A stretch of DNA of 64,000 bases from assembly GCF_004564375.1 (NCBI RefSeq), contig NZ_CP038267.1, positions 1,800,501 through 1,864,500 of the forward strand, given 5' to 3'. This DNA is from Nocardioides euryhalodurans (GTDB lineage Bacteria > Actinomycetota > Actinomycetes > Propionibacteriales > Nocardioidaceae). The notes below the pieces were generated by a model that was given only the letters and a program-made list of their open reading frames with translations, did not search any database and was not told where the DNA came from. The translations under genes were made by a program, and so were the position numbers. Positions 10,476 through 19,685 of the stretch are shown here, in pieces (within the stretch, counting starts at the first letter, position 1; each line of letters starts with the position of its first letter).

Positions 10476-11366
10476 CTACCAGGCGCCGCCGAAGGCACTC
10501 TCGGTGTTGCTGTCGATGGCCCGGCACAGCTCCTCGAGGTCCTCCCCGCGCACCTCCGCCATCGCCCGGACGGTGTGCGGGACGAGGTAGGAGGCGTTCG
10601 GCCGGCCGCGCCACGGGGTGGGGGTGAGGTACGGCGCGTCGGTCTCCACGAGGATCCGGTCGCGGGGCGCGACGACCAGGGCGTTGCGCAGCGGTGCCGC
10701 GTTCTTGAACGTCACGGTCCCCGCGAAGCTGAGGTAGGCGCCCCGGTCGAGGCAGGCCCGCGCGAAGTCCGCGTCGCCGGAGAAGCAGTGCATCACCCAC
10801 CGCTCGGGCGCACCCTCGCCGTCGATCACCTCGAGCACGCCCTCGTGGGCGTCGCGGTCGTGGATCACCAGCGTCTTGTCGAGCCGCTTCGCCAGGTCGA
10901 CGTGGCGGCGGAAGCTCTCGACCTGGGCGGCCCGGCCCTCCTCGCCGGTGCGGAACCGGTCGAGGCCCGTCTCCCCCACCGCCCGGACCTTGTCGTGGGC
11001 GAGGGCGAGCTGCTCGATCTCGGCGAGCGCGTCGTCGAGCGTGCCGGCCTCGGCCAGCCGCGGCGCCTCGTTGGGATGCAGCGCGACCCCCGCCACCAGC
11101 GCGTCGTACGACGCCGCGGCCTCGACCGCCCAGCGCGCGCCCGGCAGGTCGCAGCCGATCTGCACGATCCGCGGGACGTTGACGGCCTTCGCGGCGGCCA
11201 GCGCCTCCTCGGTACGCAGCCAGTCGCCGTCCGCGATGTCGAGGTGGCAGTGGTTGTCCACCACCGGGTGGGGCAGCGGCTCGGGGGCCGGCGGCCGCTC
11301 ACGGTCGCGCCGGGCACCGGACTTCTCCTCCGTCGCCGCGCGACGGCGGGTGGGCTCCTCGGTCAC
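10476..11366 (-). CDS. tatD: TatD-family metal-dependent hydrolase (DNase)
   Basis: A 296-residue amidohydrolase-fold protein. It has the first metal motif VVDNHCHLD, the AVGETGLD motif with its metal Glu, VIHDRDAH, MHCFSGD and the C-terminal VETDAPYLTP. TatD proteins act as 3'-5' DNA exonucleases in repair. The GTG at 11366 overlaps the rsmI stop (GTGA). The first 30 residues are charged and disordered. The preceding rsmI gene and the following rpf gene are the usual neighbours. Confidence 0.92.
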   Translation of the reverse strand: MTEEPTRRRAATEEKSGARRDRERPPAPEPLPHPVVDNHCHLDIADGDWLRTEEALAAAKAVNVPRIVQIGCDLPGARWAVEAAASYDALVAGVALHPNEAPRLAEAGTLDDALAEIEQLALAHDKVRAVGETGLDRFRTGEEGRAAQVESFRRHVDLAKRLDKTLVIHDRDAHEGVLEVIDGEGAPERWVMHCFSGDADFARACLDRGAYLSFAGTVTFKNAAPLRNALVVAPRDRILVETDAPYLTPTPWRGRPNASYLVPHTVRAMAEVRGEDLEELCRAIDSNTESAFGGAW

Positions 11367-12220
11367 GACTCCTCCTGGTCGCGGTGGACGGCGTCGTAGA
11401 CCTCCCGCTTCGGGACGCCGGCGAGCCGGGCGACCTGCACGATCGCCTCCTTGCGGGTCGCACCGGAGCCCTCGAGGTCCGCGACCGCGTCGCGCCAGGC
11501 GGCGGGGTCGGCGGCGACGGCGGCGGTCGGCACGGCCCCGGCGACCACGAGGGTGACCTCACCCCGGATGCCGTCGGCCGACCAGGCGAGCAGGTCGGCG
11601 AGCGACCCCCGGCGTACCTCCTCGTGGGTCTTGGTGAGCTCGCGACACACGGCGGCGGGCCGGTCGCCCCCGAACGCCTCGGCCATCGCGCCGAGCGCAG
11701 CCTCGGTCCGGTGGGGCGCCTCGAAGAACACCATCGTCCGCTCCTCCGACGCCAGGCCGGCCAGCCGGCGCCCGCGCTCCCCCGCCTTGCGGGGCAGGAA
11801 CCCCTCGAAGCAGAAGCGGTCCACCGGCAGTCCCGACACGGCCAGCGCGGTGAGCACCGCGGAGGGGCCCGGCACAGACGTGACTCGCACGTCGGCCTCG
11901 ACAGCCGCGACGACGAGGCGGTAGCCGGGGTCGGACACGCTCGGCATCCCCGCGTCGGTCACGAGCAGCACCCGCTCCCCCGCCTCGAGCGCCTCGAGCA
12001 GCAGCGGGGTGCGGGCCTGCTCGTTCCCCTCGAAGTAGGACACGACCCGGCCGCTGATCTCGACGCCGAGGTCGCGGCAGAGCCGCCGGAGGCGCCGGGT
12101 GTCCTCGGCGGCCACGACGTCGGCGGTGGCGAGCTCGGTCGCCAGCCGCGGCGGGGCGTCGCCCACCTGGCCGATGGGGGTCGCCGCGAGGACGAGGAGA
12201 CCGGTCACGCCACCGATCAT
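11363..12220 (-). CDS. rsmI: 16S rRNA (cytidine1402-2'-O)-methyltransferase
   Basis: RsmI (285 residues) belongs to the tetrapyrrole-methylase fold and modifies C1402 in the ribosomal decoding centre. LVLAATPIGQVGDAP, AAEDTRRLRRL and LVTDAGMPSVSDPGYRLV are signature segments. ATG at 12220 is used here; a GTG four codons later (12208) would remove MIGG and cannot be excluded. The gene is divergent from the Pmt gene with only 26 bases between starts, so their promoters overlap. Confidence 0.93.
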   Translation of the reverse strand: MIGGVTGLLVLAATPIGQVGDAPPRLATELATADVVAAEDTRRLRRLCRDLGVEISGRVVSYFEGNEQARTPLLLEALEAGERVLLVTDAGMPSVSDPGYRLVVAAVEADVRVTSVPGPSAVLTALAVSGLPVDRFCFEGFLPRKAGERGRRLAGLASEERTMVFFEAPHRTEAALGAMAEAFGGDRPAAVCRELTKTHEEVRRGSLADLLAWSADGIRGEVTLVVAGAVPTAAVAADPAAWRDAVADLEGSGATRKEAIVQVARLAGVPKREVYDAVHRDQEES

Positions 12221-12234
12221 GTCAGCCGCCGATC

Positions 12235-12240
12235 TAGGCT
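12235..12240 (+). promoter_or_regulatory. -10 box of leaderless Pmt mRNA
   Basis: TAGGCT ends 6 bases before the GTG at 12247, the spacing of actinobacterial leaderless transcripts. The opposite-strand promoter of rsmI must share this 26-base gap, so the two promoters overlap. Confidence 0.55.
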
Positions 12241-12246
12241 GCCCAC

Positions 12247-13911
12247 GTGACCGCCCCCGCCACCGAGACGCCGCGCACCGGCCTCTCGCGGACCGCGGAC
12301 GGGCGTGCGGTGCCCCTCGCGGCCGAGCGGGCGCGCGGTCGTGGCCGCCTGGAGCACCCGGTCACCAGCTGGCTGGCCTCCCTCGGCGTGATGGTGCTGG
12401 CCTTCGGCATGCGACTGGTCGGGCTGGGCGAGCCGCGCGAGCTGGCCTTCGACGAGACCTACTACGCCAAGCACGCCTGGTCGCTGGTCCACCACGGCTA
12501 CGTCCGCGACTACGTCGCGAACGCGGACCGGCAGATCATGCGGGGCGAGTCGTCCGGCCTCTGGCAGCAGGACCCGACGATGGTCGTGCACCCCGAGCTG
12601 GGCAAGTGGCTGATCGGCCTGGGCGAGCTGGCCTTCGGGCTCGACCCGGTCGGCTGGCGGGTGCCGTCGCTCATCGCGGGCTCGCTGATGGTGCTGGTGC
12701 TCGTCCGACTCGTGCGCCGCCTCACCGGATCCACCCTGCTCGGCTGCGTCGCCGGCCTGTTGCTCGCCTTCGACGGGCTCCACTTCGTGCTGTCGCGGCT
12801 GGCGCTGCTCGACATCTTCGTGGCGCTCCTCACCCTCTGCGCGGTCAGCTGCGTGGTGATCGACCGCGACCACTGGCGCGCCCGGCTGGCGCGGCTGGCC
12901 CCGGAGCCGGTCACGGGCGGCTGGGGTCCGGTGCGCGGGCTGCTGTGGCGGCCGTGGCTGCTCGCGGCGGGGGTCTGCTTCGGCCTGGCCGTCGGCACCA
13001 AGTGGACGGCCCTCTACCCCCTCGCGGCCTTCGGCCTGCTCGTCTGGGCGTGGAGCGCCGGCGCGCGTCGCTCCTTCGGGGTGCGCCGGCCGGTGCTCCG
13101 CTCCGCGGTGGTCGACGGCGTGCCTGCCTTCGTCCACCTCGTGCTGGTCGCCTTCGTGGTGTACGTCGCGACCTGGACCGGCTGGCTGGTCCACGCCGAG
13201 GAGTACGAGCAGTCACTCTCCAACAGCCAGTACACGACGTACGACGGGGGCTCGCCGTGGCCGACGCGGGACGAGCCCGACGCCTCCGGCCTCGGGGAGG
13301 TGGTGCAGTCGCTGCGGTCCCTGGCGTACTACCACGACGACGTCTACACCTTCCACGCCCACTTCCTCGACGACTCCGACCACGCCTACCAGTCGCTGCC
13401 GTCGGGGTGGCTGCTGCTCGCGAAGCCGGTCAACGTCAGCGCCGACACCGACATCGCGCCGGGCAGCCAGGGCTGCGACGCCCCGGCCGACTCCGACTGC
13501 CTCCGGCAGACGCTGATGATCGGGACGCCTGCGCTCTGGTGGGGCTCGATCCTCGGGCTGCTCGCCTCAGCGGTGCTGTGGGTGGGGCAGCGGGACTGGC
13601 GCTTCGGGGTGCCCGTGGTCGGCACGCTCTCGACGTGGCTGCCCTGGCTGGCCTACGACGACCGGCCGATCTTCCTGTTCTACGCCTCGATGATGCTGCC
13701 GTTCATGGTGATCGCCGTCGCGCTCTGCCTCGGCAAGCTGGTCGGCAGCTCCCGTGCGCCGACGCCGCGGCGGACTGCGGGCGTGGTCGTCGCGGGCTCG
13801 TTCTTCGTGCTGGTGCTGCTCAACTTCGCGTGGTTCTACCCGGTGTACGCCAACCAGCTGCTGACCCACTCGGAGTGGGTGGACCGGATCTGGTTCGAGC
13901 GCTGGATCTGA
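12247..13911 (+). CDS. Protein O-mannosyltransferase (PMT family)
   Basis: A 554-residue polytopic GT39 enzyme that transfers mannose from polyprenyl-phosphate-mannose to Ser/Thr of exported proteins. The acidic catalytic pair is in LAFDETYYAKHAW (Asp69-Glu70), followed by the WQQDPTMVVHPELGKW loop. Many membrane helices and a C-terminal WFYPVYANQLL...WFERWI end are typical of actinobacterial Pmt. The gene is next to rsmI in many actinobacteria. It starts at a GTG with a leaderless-type promoter and ends at a hairpin shared with the convergent gene. Confidence 0.92.
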   Translation: MTAPATETPRTGLSRTADGRAVPLAAERARGRGRLEHPVTSWLASLGVMVLAFGMRLVGLGEPRELAFDETYYAKHAWSLVHHGYVRDYVANADRQIMRGESSGLWQQDPTMVVHPELGKWLIGLGELAFGLDPVGWRVPSLIAGSLMVLVLVRLVRRLTGSTLLGCVAGLLLAFDGLHFVLSRLALLDIFVALLTLCAVSCVVIDRDHWRARLARLAPEPVTGGWGPVRGLLWRPWLLAAGVCFGLAVGTKWTALYPLAAFGLLVWAWSAGARRSFGVRRPVLRSAVVDGVPAFVHLVLVAFVVYVATWTGWLVHAEEYEQSLSNSQYTTYDGGSPWPTRDEPDASGLGEVVQSLRSLAYYHDDVYTFHAHFLDDSDHAYQSLPSGWLLLAKPVNVSADTDIAPGSQGCDAPADSDCLRQTLMIGTPALWWGSILGLLASAVLWVGQRDWRFGVPVVGTLSTWLPWLAYDDRPIFLFYASMMLPFMVIAVALCLGKLVGSSRAPTPRRTAGVVVAGSFFVLVLLNFAWFYPVYANQLLTHSEWVDRIWFERWI

Positions 13912-13912
13912 G

Positions 13913-13934
13913 CTGCGGACTCACGCAGTCCGCT
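13913..13934. terminator. Hairpin between convergent genes
   Basis: GCGGACT and AGTCCGC arms (about 13915-13933) with a 5-base loop lie across the stop codons of the Pmt gene (plus) and the hypothetical gene (minus). It could act as a bidirectional terminator, though neither side has a T-tract. Confidence 0.45.
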
Positions 13935-14319
13935 CGCGCGGCACGTTGAGCAGCGGCACACCGCCGAGCCCCCGGCGGTAGCGCACGTGGCCGGCGTACT
14001 CGTCGAGCGTGCGGTAGAGCGTCGACCGCGCCACCCACGGCAACGGCTCGACCCCCTCGCGCCAGCTCTCGCCGAAGGACACCCAGGCCGGAACCCAGTC
14101 GGCGGCGTCGTCCCACGCACCCCGCCTGGCCTCGAGCATCCGGTGCCTGATCTGGAAGGCCTGCCGGGGACCGTCGGCGCAGATCGGCGCGGTGGCGACC
14201 GGCCAGAGCCGCAGGTCGAGCGCCATCAGGCGGACCTCGAGCTCGACGAGCACGCAGGGGTCCACCAGCACCGTCGCCACGTTCTCGTGCGGTTCGCGCA
14301 GCATGGGCGACACGGTCAC
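13921..14319 (-). CDS. Hypothetical protein (132 aa)
   Basis: A 132-residue cytosolic-looking ORF with balanced composition, including WVPAWVSFGESWREGVEPLPW and TLYRTLDEYAGHVRYRRGL, unlike the Arg/Pro/Gly-rich shadow frames around it. GTG start at 14319; an ATG five codons further in (14304) is an alternative. I do not recognise a family. It is convergent with the Pmt gene and divergent from the beta-propeller gene. A TCACCC/GGGTGA hairpin lies just upstream. Confidence 0.6.
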   Translation of the reverse strand: MTVSPMLREPHENVATVLVDPCVLVELEVRLMALDLRLWPVATAPICADGPRQAFQIRHRMLEARRGAWDDAADWVPAWVSFGESWREGVEPLPWVARSTLYRTLDEYAGHVRYRRGLGGVPLLNVPRERTA

Positions 14320-14366
14320 CCGAGGACCCGGGTGAGGTCAAGCACTCGTCTCTCGGAGGCCGAGGC

Positions 14367-15629
14367 ATGCTTCTCCTCGTGGAACTCCCCCGCTTCGAGG
14401 ACGCCGGCAGCACCCGGCCGGTCCAGATCGCCCGGCCCGGGCGGCTCGAGCACGCGCTGGCGCCGTACGTCGCGGTCGACGCCGTGGGCCACCGTCACGT
14501 CACGCTGGCCCTGGTCAGCGGCGAGGACCGGCTGGCCGTGGCCTACGACGACGACGGCTTCTCCCTCGCAGTGACCAACGGCGGCCTGACCACCGACCAC
14601 CGCAGCCGGCGCGCGGGTCGCCCCGACGCCACGGTGGAGCGGGTGGCGCTGACGCTGACCGGTACCCACCTGACGGTCTGGTCGCGCGAGGGGGGCGAGT
14701 GGCTCGTGCGCGGTCGGGTCGAGCTGCGCGGCCGCATCGACACCCACGACGAGGAGTGGCTGGCAGCACTGCGGGCCGAGGGCGGGCAGCTGCGCGGATA
14801 CGGCCAGGTCGGCCTGCGTGACCTCCGGCTCGTCACGTACGCCGACGGGTCGCCCGTGCGCGAGAGCGACCGGGTCCTCGTCACGGCCACGAGCGCCGGG
14901 CCGGGCTTCTTCGACACCGCCCACACCTCCGTGTGGACGCTCGACCCGGCGAAGCTGTCGCTGGTCCACCGCAGCGACCTGTTCTTCCGCCGACCGGGCG
15001 ACGGCGGGGTCTACGGCGACCACGCCTCGCACCTGGTCCGGGACGGTGGCCGCTGGCTGCTCGCGACCAGCACCTGGGGCGACTTCGACCCGCAGCGCCC
15101 GGGGGCGACCGTCGCGGTGACCCTCGCCGAGACCGACGCCGACCTGCTCACGGGTCGACACGTGCTCGACACCCGCGCCCTGGACCTGCCGACGACCGGG
15201 CTGCGCTCGGTGGGTGTCTGGGACCCCCACCTGGTCCGGAGCGACGACGAGTGGCTGGTGGCGTACGTCAGCGCCACCCGCTTCTTCCGCTTCCACCCCG
15301 TGCTCGCGGCGGGGCCCTCGCTCGAGACGCTGGAGCTGCGCTCGGCAGCGGTGAGGGGACACCGCGAGACCGAGGGCTCGACCCTCCACCGGTTCGGCGA
15401 CGACTGGCGGGTGCTCGTCAGCGACGGCCACCGCAGGCGCTACCCGGTCATGGACCTCGACCTGACCGAGGTGGGCGAGATCGACGCGCCGTACACCAGC
15501 AACATCCCCTGGCCCACCCTCGTCGAGCACGACGGCGGACTGCTGATGGTCGGCTTCGACGGCGAGCCGGCCGGGGGCCGGCTGGTGCCGTACGGCAGCC
15601 ACGGCGCGGTCCGCTTCGCGCGCACCTGA
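14367..15629 (+). CDS. Putative five-bladed beta-propeller (GH43-like) protein
   Basis: A 420-residue protein with no signal peptide. The C-terminal 250 residues show repeated blade-like units: GVYGDHASHLVRDGGRWLLA, VGVWDPHLVRSDDEWLVAY, STLHRFGDDWRVLVSDG and TLVEHDGGLLMVGFDG. This resembles the GH43/GH32 propeller superfamily, but I cannot place the three catalytic acids with certainty, so enzymatic activity is open. The first 130 residues resemble nothing I recognise. The ATG at 14367 has a CGGAGG ribosome site. Confidence 0.65.
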   Translation: MLLLVELPRFEDAGSTRPVQIARPGRLEHALAPYVAVDAVGHRHVTLALVSGEDRLAVAYDDDGFSLAVTNGGLTTDHRSRRAGRPDATVERVALTLTGTHLTVWSREGGEWLVRGRVELRGRIDTHDEEWLAALRAEGGQLRGYGQVGLRDLRLVTYADGSPVRESDRVLVTATSAGPGFFDTAHTSVWTLDPAKLSLVHRSDLFFRRPGDGGVYGDHASHLVRDGGRWLLATSTWGDFDPQRPGATVAVTLAETDADLLTGRHVLDTRALDLPTTGLRSVGVWDPHLVRSDDEWLVAYVSATRFFRFHPVLAAGPSLETLELRSAAVRGHRETEGSTLHRFGDDWRVLVSDGHRRRYPVMDLDLTEVGEIDAPYTSNIPWPTLVEHDGGLLMVGFDGEPAGGRLVPYGSHGAVRFART

Positions 15630-15653
15630 GGGCGCCGGCAGCGGCCGCACCTG

Positions 15654-15717
15654 GGTAGTCCCCGAACCTCCGGTCGCCGACCGGGGAGCTCTGCGACCAA
15701 AGATTCGGGGACTATCC
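15654..15717. repeat. Palindromic repeat element (REP/MITE-like), about 64 bp
   Basis: Outer arms TAGTCCCCGAA (15656-15666) and TTCGGGGACTA (15704-15714) are perfectly inverted. An inner hairpin GGTCG/CGACC lies at 15672-15682. It sits in the gap between convergent genes, outside coding sequence. The nested layout is like that of the element at 32024-32113, though the arm sequences differ. Confidence 0.65.
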
Positions 15718-15746
15718 GGCCCGGGAGGACCATCACGACGACCCAC

Positions 15747-16259
15747 TCACCCGTGGGCGAGCAGCTCCAGGGCGATGACCGCCAGGCCGAGCACCACCTC
15801 GGCGAGCAGCACGACCAGCCGCTGGAGCAGGGGCAGCTGCAGCCGGCGTACGGCGAGGTAGCCGATCGCGACGAGGGCTACCACCAGCGCGATGGTCGCG
15901 GCCCGGAGCGCGGTGTCGCTCTCCCAGATCCCCGCGACTCCCAGGCCGAGGAACACGAACGGCAGGAGCAGGGACGCCAGCGCGCTGGAGCTGACCCGGA
16001 CCATCGACCCCAGCTCCCGCCCGGTCGGCAGCCGGGCGTGCACGACCACGTGGGCCACGACGTCGGCCACGAGCACCGCCAGCGCGGTGCCCGTCACGGC
16101 GATCAGCAGGGTCAACGCTGCCCGTCCCGCCGACTCCGCGTGGGAGCCGAGGGCGAGGACGACGGCCAGCGCCGTGAACGTGATGTAGACGCGCTCCTTC
16201 AGCCGCGCCGCACGCTCGACCAGCTCCGGGTCGCCGGCCGTCGTCCCGTGGTCCGCCAT
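15747..16259 (-). CDS. Predicted integral membrane protein (170 aa)
   Basis: Four or five hydrophobic helices follow a short charged N-terminus: ITFTALAVVLALG, LTLLIAVTGTALAVLVADVV, LASLLLPFVFLGLGVAGIW, ATIALVVALVAIGYLAV and LLAEVVLGLAVIALELL. I do not recognise a named family. ATG at 16259 is chosen over the GTG at 16265 because TACGCT lies 6 bases before it, as for a leaderless mRNA. It is a single gene, upstream of nothing in the same direction. Confidence 0.75.
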   Translation of the reverse strand: MADHGTTAGDPELVERAARLKERVYITFTALAVVLALGSHAESAGRAALTLLIAVTGTALAVLVADVVAHVVVHARLPTGRELGSMVRVSSSALASLLLPFVFLGLGVAGIWESDTALRAATIALVVALVAIGYLAVRRLQLPLLQRLVVLLAEVVLGLAVIALELLAHG

Positions 16260-16284
16260 CGCCACAGCGTAGGCGGGTCACGCC

Positions 16285-18210
16285 TCAGCGCGGCAGCACG
16301 AACTTCTTCGCCGGAGGCGCCACCGTGCCGCGCACGAGCTCGTCGGGCAGCCACGCGAGCCGGCGCGCGCTGCGACCGGCCGCCGTGCTGACCTTGCCCG
16401 GCACGGAGAACGAGGTCGCCGCGAGGTCCAGGGTGTAGCGAGACGTGGGACTGGTGTCGACGTTGCGGAGCCGGCTCGGTGCCGCAGCGACGACCACCAG
16501 CCCGAGCCGGTGCCCCTTCGACACGACGGTGTCGTCGGGATCCATCCGGACCGTGACGTCGTGGCGACCCGCCCCGTCGAGCCGGGCCCAGCCGCGACCG
16601 AGGACCTGCAGCGGGGTGGTGCCGACGTTGCGGCGCATCGTGAAGTAGCACGCGTCGTCGTACGACGTCGACGACCCGTGGCAGGACTCCTGCTGCGTCG
16701 TGACCGCACCATCGCCGCTGGCGAGCACCCGCTCCCCCAGGCCGTAGTCGACGAGCATCACGCCGACCTGCCCGACCGGGACCTCGGTCGTCACGCCCAG
16801 CGTGGCGGTGGCGGTCCCGCTCATCCGGGTGTCCTTCCGGAGCGGACCACTGGCGAACAGCAGCCGACGGGAACCGTTGCCGGAGGTCAGCGCCGCGGTC
16901 TCGCTCTGCTGCGGGTCGTTGACCCAGGAGGCCGTCCCGGCCGTCGCCCGCTTGGCGAGCATCCGTCCGTCGGCGCGTGGCGTGAAGGTGGTCTGCCCGC
17001 GGGCCGGCCAGCGGGTCTGGGTGACCCACTCGTCGGGGCGGACCTCCACGTCGACCTCGCGCTCGTCCAGGATGCCGTTGTCGATGCCCATGAGCTCGCT
17101 GTCGAACCAGCGGTGCAGGGTCCTCACCCAGCGCGAGCGGTCGGTGTCGAAGGGGTCGACGTGTCCCACGCGGGTCAGCCACATCTTGCGGGTCACGCCC
17201 TCGCGACCCAGCTGGGTCCACCACTGGGAGAAGTTCCGCGTCTTGACGTTGGTGTCCTGCAGCCCGTGGTAGACGAACACGCTGGCCTCGACGTTGCCGA
17301 CGTTGGTGACCGGGCCCTGACGATGGTCGCGCTCGGCCCAGAAGGCGTCGTACGCCCCGGTCTCGTCGCCGTCCTCCGCCGCCATGCGCTGCAGAGTGGC
17401 GCTGCAGTCGACCGGCTCGGTGCGGTTGCGCGCGACGTAGCCGGACAGCCAGGACGGGTAGTCCCAGCTGAAGGGCAGCCCCTGGGAACGGTCGTAGTCG
17501 TACCACGAGCTGATCGCCGAGATCGGCACGATCGTCTCGAGGCCCTCGACACCGGTGGCGGCGACGCCGTTGGCGATGGTGCCGTCGTAGCTCTTGCCGA
17601 TCATGCCGGTACGACCGTTGGTCCAGTCGGCGGTGACCGGCTCACCCTCGGCGTCCACCGCCTCGGCGTTGCCGTTGAGCCACTTCACGACCGCCTCCAC
17701 CGAGCCGACGTCGGAGACGCCGCCCTGGTCGACGCAGCCGGTCGACCGGGCGGTGCCCGCGACGTCGACGGCGACGAAGGCGTAGCCGCGGGGGACGAAG
17801 TAGTTGTCGTAGAACAGCGGGAACTGCTCGGGCGAGCCGTCCTCGGCGTACGTCTTGAACTCGCCCTCGTTGCCCCGGCCGACGCTGAGGTGGTAGGGGC
17901 TGGCGTCCATCACGACGGGGACGTCGACCCCGGCGGCAGCCGTCTCGCGGGGCCGGATGATGTCGGCTGCGACCCGGTCGGGCTCGCCGTCGTCGTCGAA
18001 GTCCGGAGCCGTGACCCAGACGGTCTCCCGGATCGCGCCGGCATAGTCGTGGATCGGTGCCGTACGCCCGTTGCGCAGCTCGTAGGGCGTGCCGGGTGCA
18101 GCCCCCGGCGGGGCTCCGGCGGCGGGTCCGGTGAGGCTCGCGACGGAGAGGCCGGCCAGCACCAGCCCTCCGACGGCGAGACCGGTCAGGGCGGTGCGAG
18201 ATGTGCTCAC
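16285..18210 (-). CDS. Secreted CocE/NonD-type serine hydrolase (X-Pro dipeptidyl-peptidase S15 family)
   Basis: A 641-residue alpha/beta hydrolase with an N-terminal signal peptide (cleavage near residue 33, AAGAPPG). The nucleophile is Ser207 in GMIGKSYDG, the acid Asp319 in YHGLQDTN and the base His350 in RVGHVDPF, followed by the S15 C-terminal jelly-roll. Members cleave Xaa-Pro dipeptides or esters, including cocaine. GTG at 18210 has the ribosome site GGGAGGAAC. Probably monocistronic. Confidence 0.9.
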   Translation of the reverse strand: MSTSRTALTGLAVGGLVLAGLSVASLTGPAAGAPPGAAPGTPYELRNGRTAPIHDYAGAIRETVWVTAPDFDDDGEPDRVAADIIRPRETAAAGVDVPVVMDASPYHLSVGRGNEGEFKTYAEDGSPEQFPLFYDNYFVPRGYAFVAVDVAGTARSTGCVDQGGVSDVGSVEAVVKWLNGNAEAVDAEGEPVTADWTNGRTGMIGKSYDGTIANGVAATGVEGLETIVPISAISSWYDYDRSQGLPFSWDYPSWLSGYVARNRTEPVDCSATLQRMAAEDGDETGAYDAFWAERDHRQGPVTNVGNVEASVFVYHGLQDTNVKTRNFSQWWTQLGREGVTRKMWLTRVGHVDPFDTDRSRWVRTLHRWFDSELMGIDNGILDEREVDVEVRPDEWVTQTRWPARGQTTFTPRADGRMLAKRATAGTASWVNDPQQSETAALTSGNGSRRLLFASGPLRKDTRMSGTATATLGVTTEVPVGQVGVMLVDYGLGERVLASGDGAVTTQQESCHGSSTSYDDACYFTMRRNVGTTPLQVLGRGWARLDGAGRHDVTVRMDPDDTVVSKGHRLGLVVVAAAPSRLRNVDTSPTSRYTLDLAATSFSVPGKVSTAAGRSARRLAWLPDELVRGTVAPPAKKFVLPR

Positions 18211-18374
18211 GGCGTTCCTCCCGAGAAGGGTGGCAGGGCCGCGCGCCGCGCCCGCGTCCGGCGTCGCCGGTCGGGCCGACAGGTGGCCGAGTCCACCTGG
18301 ATGGGGCTCAAGCCAACGTCACGGGTGGACGCGCGTCAAGCGTCGAGCCCGACGGCGTCCGCCCACGGCACGCC

Positions 18375-19154
18375 TCAGAGGTTGATCGTGATGTCCGCGC
18401 CGTCGCGGAGCTCGTCGACCAGCGCCTGCGCGGCCTGGCCCTGCTCCTGGGCGACGGCCTGCTCCTCGAGCTGTGCGCGCACCTTCTCGAACGGCGGGAT
18501 CTTCTGCTGCTGCCCGCCCTGCTGGGCCATCTGCTCCTGCTGCTGCTTGGCCTGGTCGTAGAGCGTGCGGAGCTCCTTCTCGGTCGGCTCGACCGAGCCT
18601 GACTCGTCGGCGACGAGCCGCTCGACGACGACCTGGGTCTCCACCTGGGTGCGGACCTGGTCGGCGGAGGTGCCCTGCTCCTCGAGGGCGGCGAGGAACT
18701 CCTCGGAGGACCCGAGCTGGTTCTGCTCGGCCAGCTCGGCGAGCTTGTCCTCGACGTCCTGCTCGGAGGCGTCGATCCCCCGCTCCTCGGCCTCCTGCAT
18801 CAGCAGCTCGGTGTCGACGAGCGTGTTGGCCGTCTGCTCCTTGAGCGCCTCCTCGTCGGGCTCCTCGCCGCCGCCCATCTGGGCCTGCAGGGCGGCCTGC
18901 TGGAACTGCGCCGTGTAGCTCGTGACGAACTCGTCGCGGGTCACCTCCTCGCCGTTCACCTCGGCCACCACGTCGGGGATGCCCTCGAGGTCGGGCTCGG
19001 GCAGCTGGCCCTGCGCGGCGGGTGACTCGGAGGTCTCCTCGGAGGAGCCGCCGCCGGCGCTCTCGGAGTCGCCCCCACCGCAGGCGGTGAGCGCGAGCAG
19101 GGCGGCAGCCAGGCCCAGGCCGAGGACAGTCGTGGGTCGCTTCGTGTCAGTCAT
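18375..19154 (-). CDS. SurA N-terminal-domain lipoprotein (putative export chaperone)
   Basis: A 259-residue lipoprotein. The lipobox LTAC near residues 22-25 is followed by an acidic, Ser-rich linker. Residues from about 58 form a SurA_N-like helical domain (VVAEVNGEEVTRDEFV, then NTLVDTELLMQEAEERGI). The PPIase (parvulin) domain is absent, leaving a Gln-rich coiled coil. It probably chaperones exported proteins at the outer face of the membrane. ATG at 19154 has TACGGT 8 bases upstream. The gene sits just outside the island's left attachment site. Confidence 0.85.
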   Translation of the reverse strand: MTDTKRPTTVLGLGLAAALLALTACGGGDSESAGGGSSEETSESPAAQGQLPEPDLEGIPDVVAEVNGEEVTRDEFVTSYTAQFQQAALQAQMGGGEEPDEEALKEQTANTLVDTELLMQEAEERGIDASEQDVEDKLAELAEQNQLGSSEEFLAALEEQGTSADQVRTQVETQVVVERLVADESGSVEPTEKELRTLYDQAKQQQEQMAQQGGQQQKIPPFEKVRAQLEEQAVAQEQGQAAQALVDELRDGADITINL

Positions 19155-19298
19155 CGCCCACGACCGTACGTGTCGACCCTGAGCGGAGCCTGATCGGGCG
19201 GGGGCCTGCCTGGCCCGGCAAGCTCCTGGTCGCCGGAAGCCGCGAGCGGGGACTGGGAGAAGCTGCACCTGCTGCCGCTGGACAGCGGGTCGTGCGTC

Positions 19299-19342
<44 letters not shown>

Positions 19343-19519
19343 GGTGCGCCTTGCTCCACCTGCCACATGTGCGACCGTTTCCGTGCGTTGCACTGCTTGC
19401 CCCGACAAGCCCGAATTTCCGACTCGGCGCCACCGGGGGGCCACAGCCGGACGACGGATCCACTGGCTCTGTTCACGGCCGCCGGGCCGACGCGTCCGCA
19501 CGCGAATTCCGGCTTGAGG

Positions 19520-19685
19520 GTGTGCTTCTACACCGCGGCAGAGCGTCCCGAAGCGGCATTCAAGATCATCGAAACCGCGACCGGGGGACCTCGACCTCGG
19601 CCCGCTCGTCGCCAGATTCGGATGCGAGGCGGATCCCGCGGCCACCATGGAGCTGGTGGACAAGTACGGGCTCACGTTCGGCTAG
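19520..19685 (+). pseudogene. Frameshifted 3' remnant of an unidentified gene
   Basis: Reading from 19520 gives VCFYTAAERPEAAFKIIETA and from 19587 DLDLGPLVARFGCEADP, ending YGLTFG and a TAG at 19683. The two frames join if one G is removed from the G5 run at 19583-19587. The tail resembles ends of cupin-type proteins, but this is a weak guess. The region 19343-19906 is otherwise gene-free. It also contains the GCCACCGGGGGGCCA repeat (19429-19443) and a GTGCACCT/AGGTGCAC hairpin (19729-19747). Confidence 0.4.
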
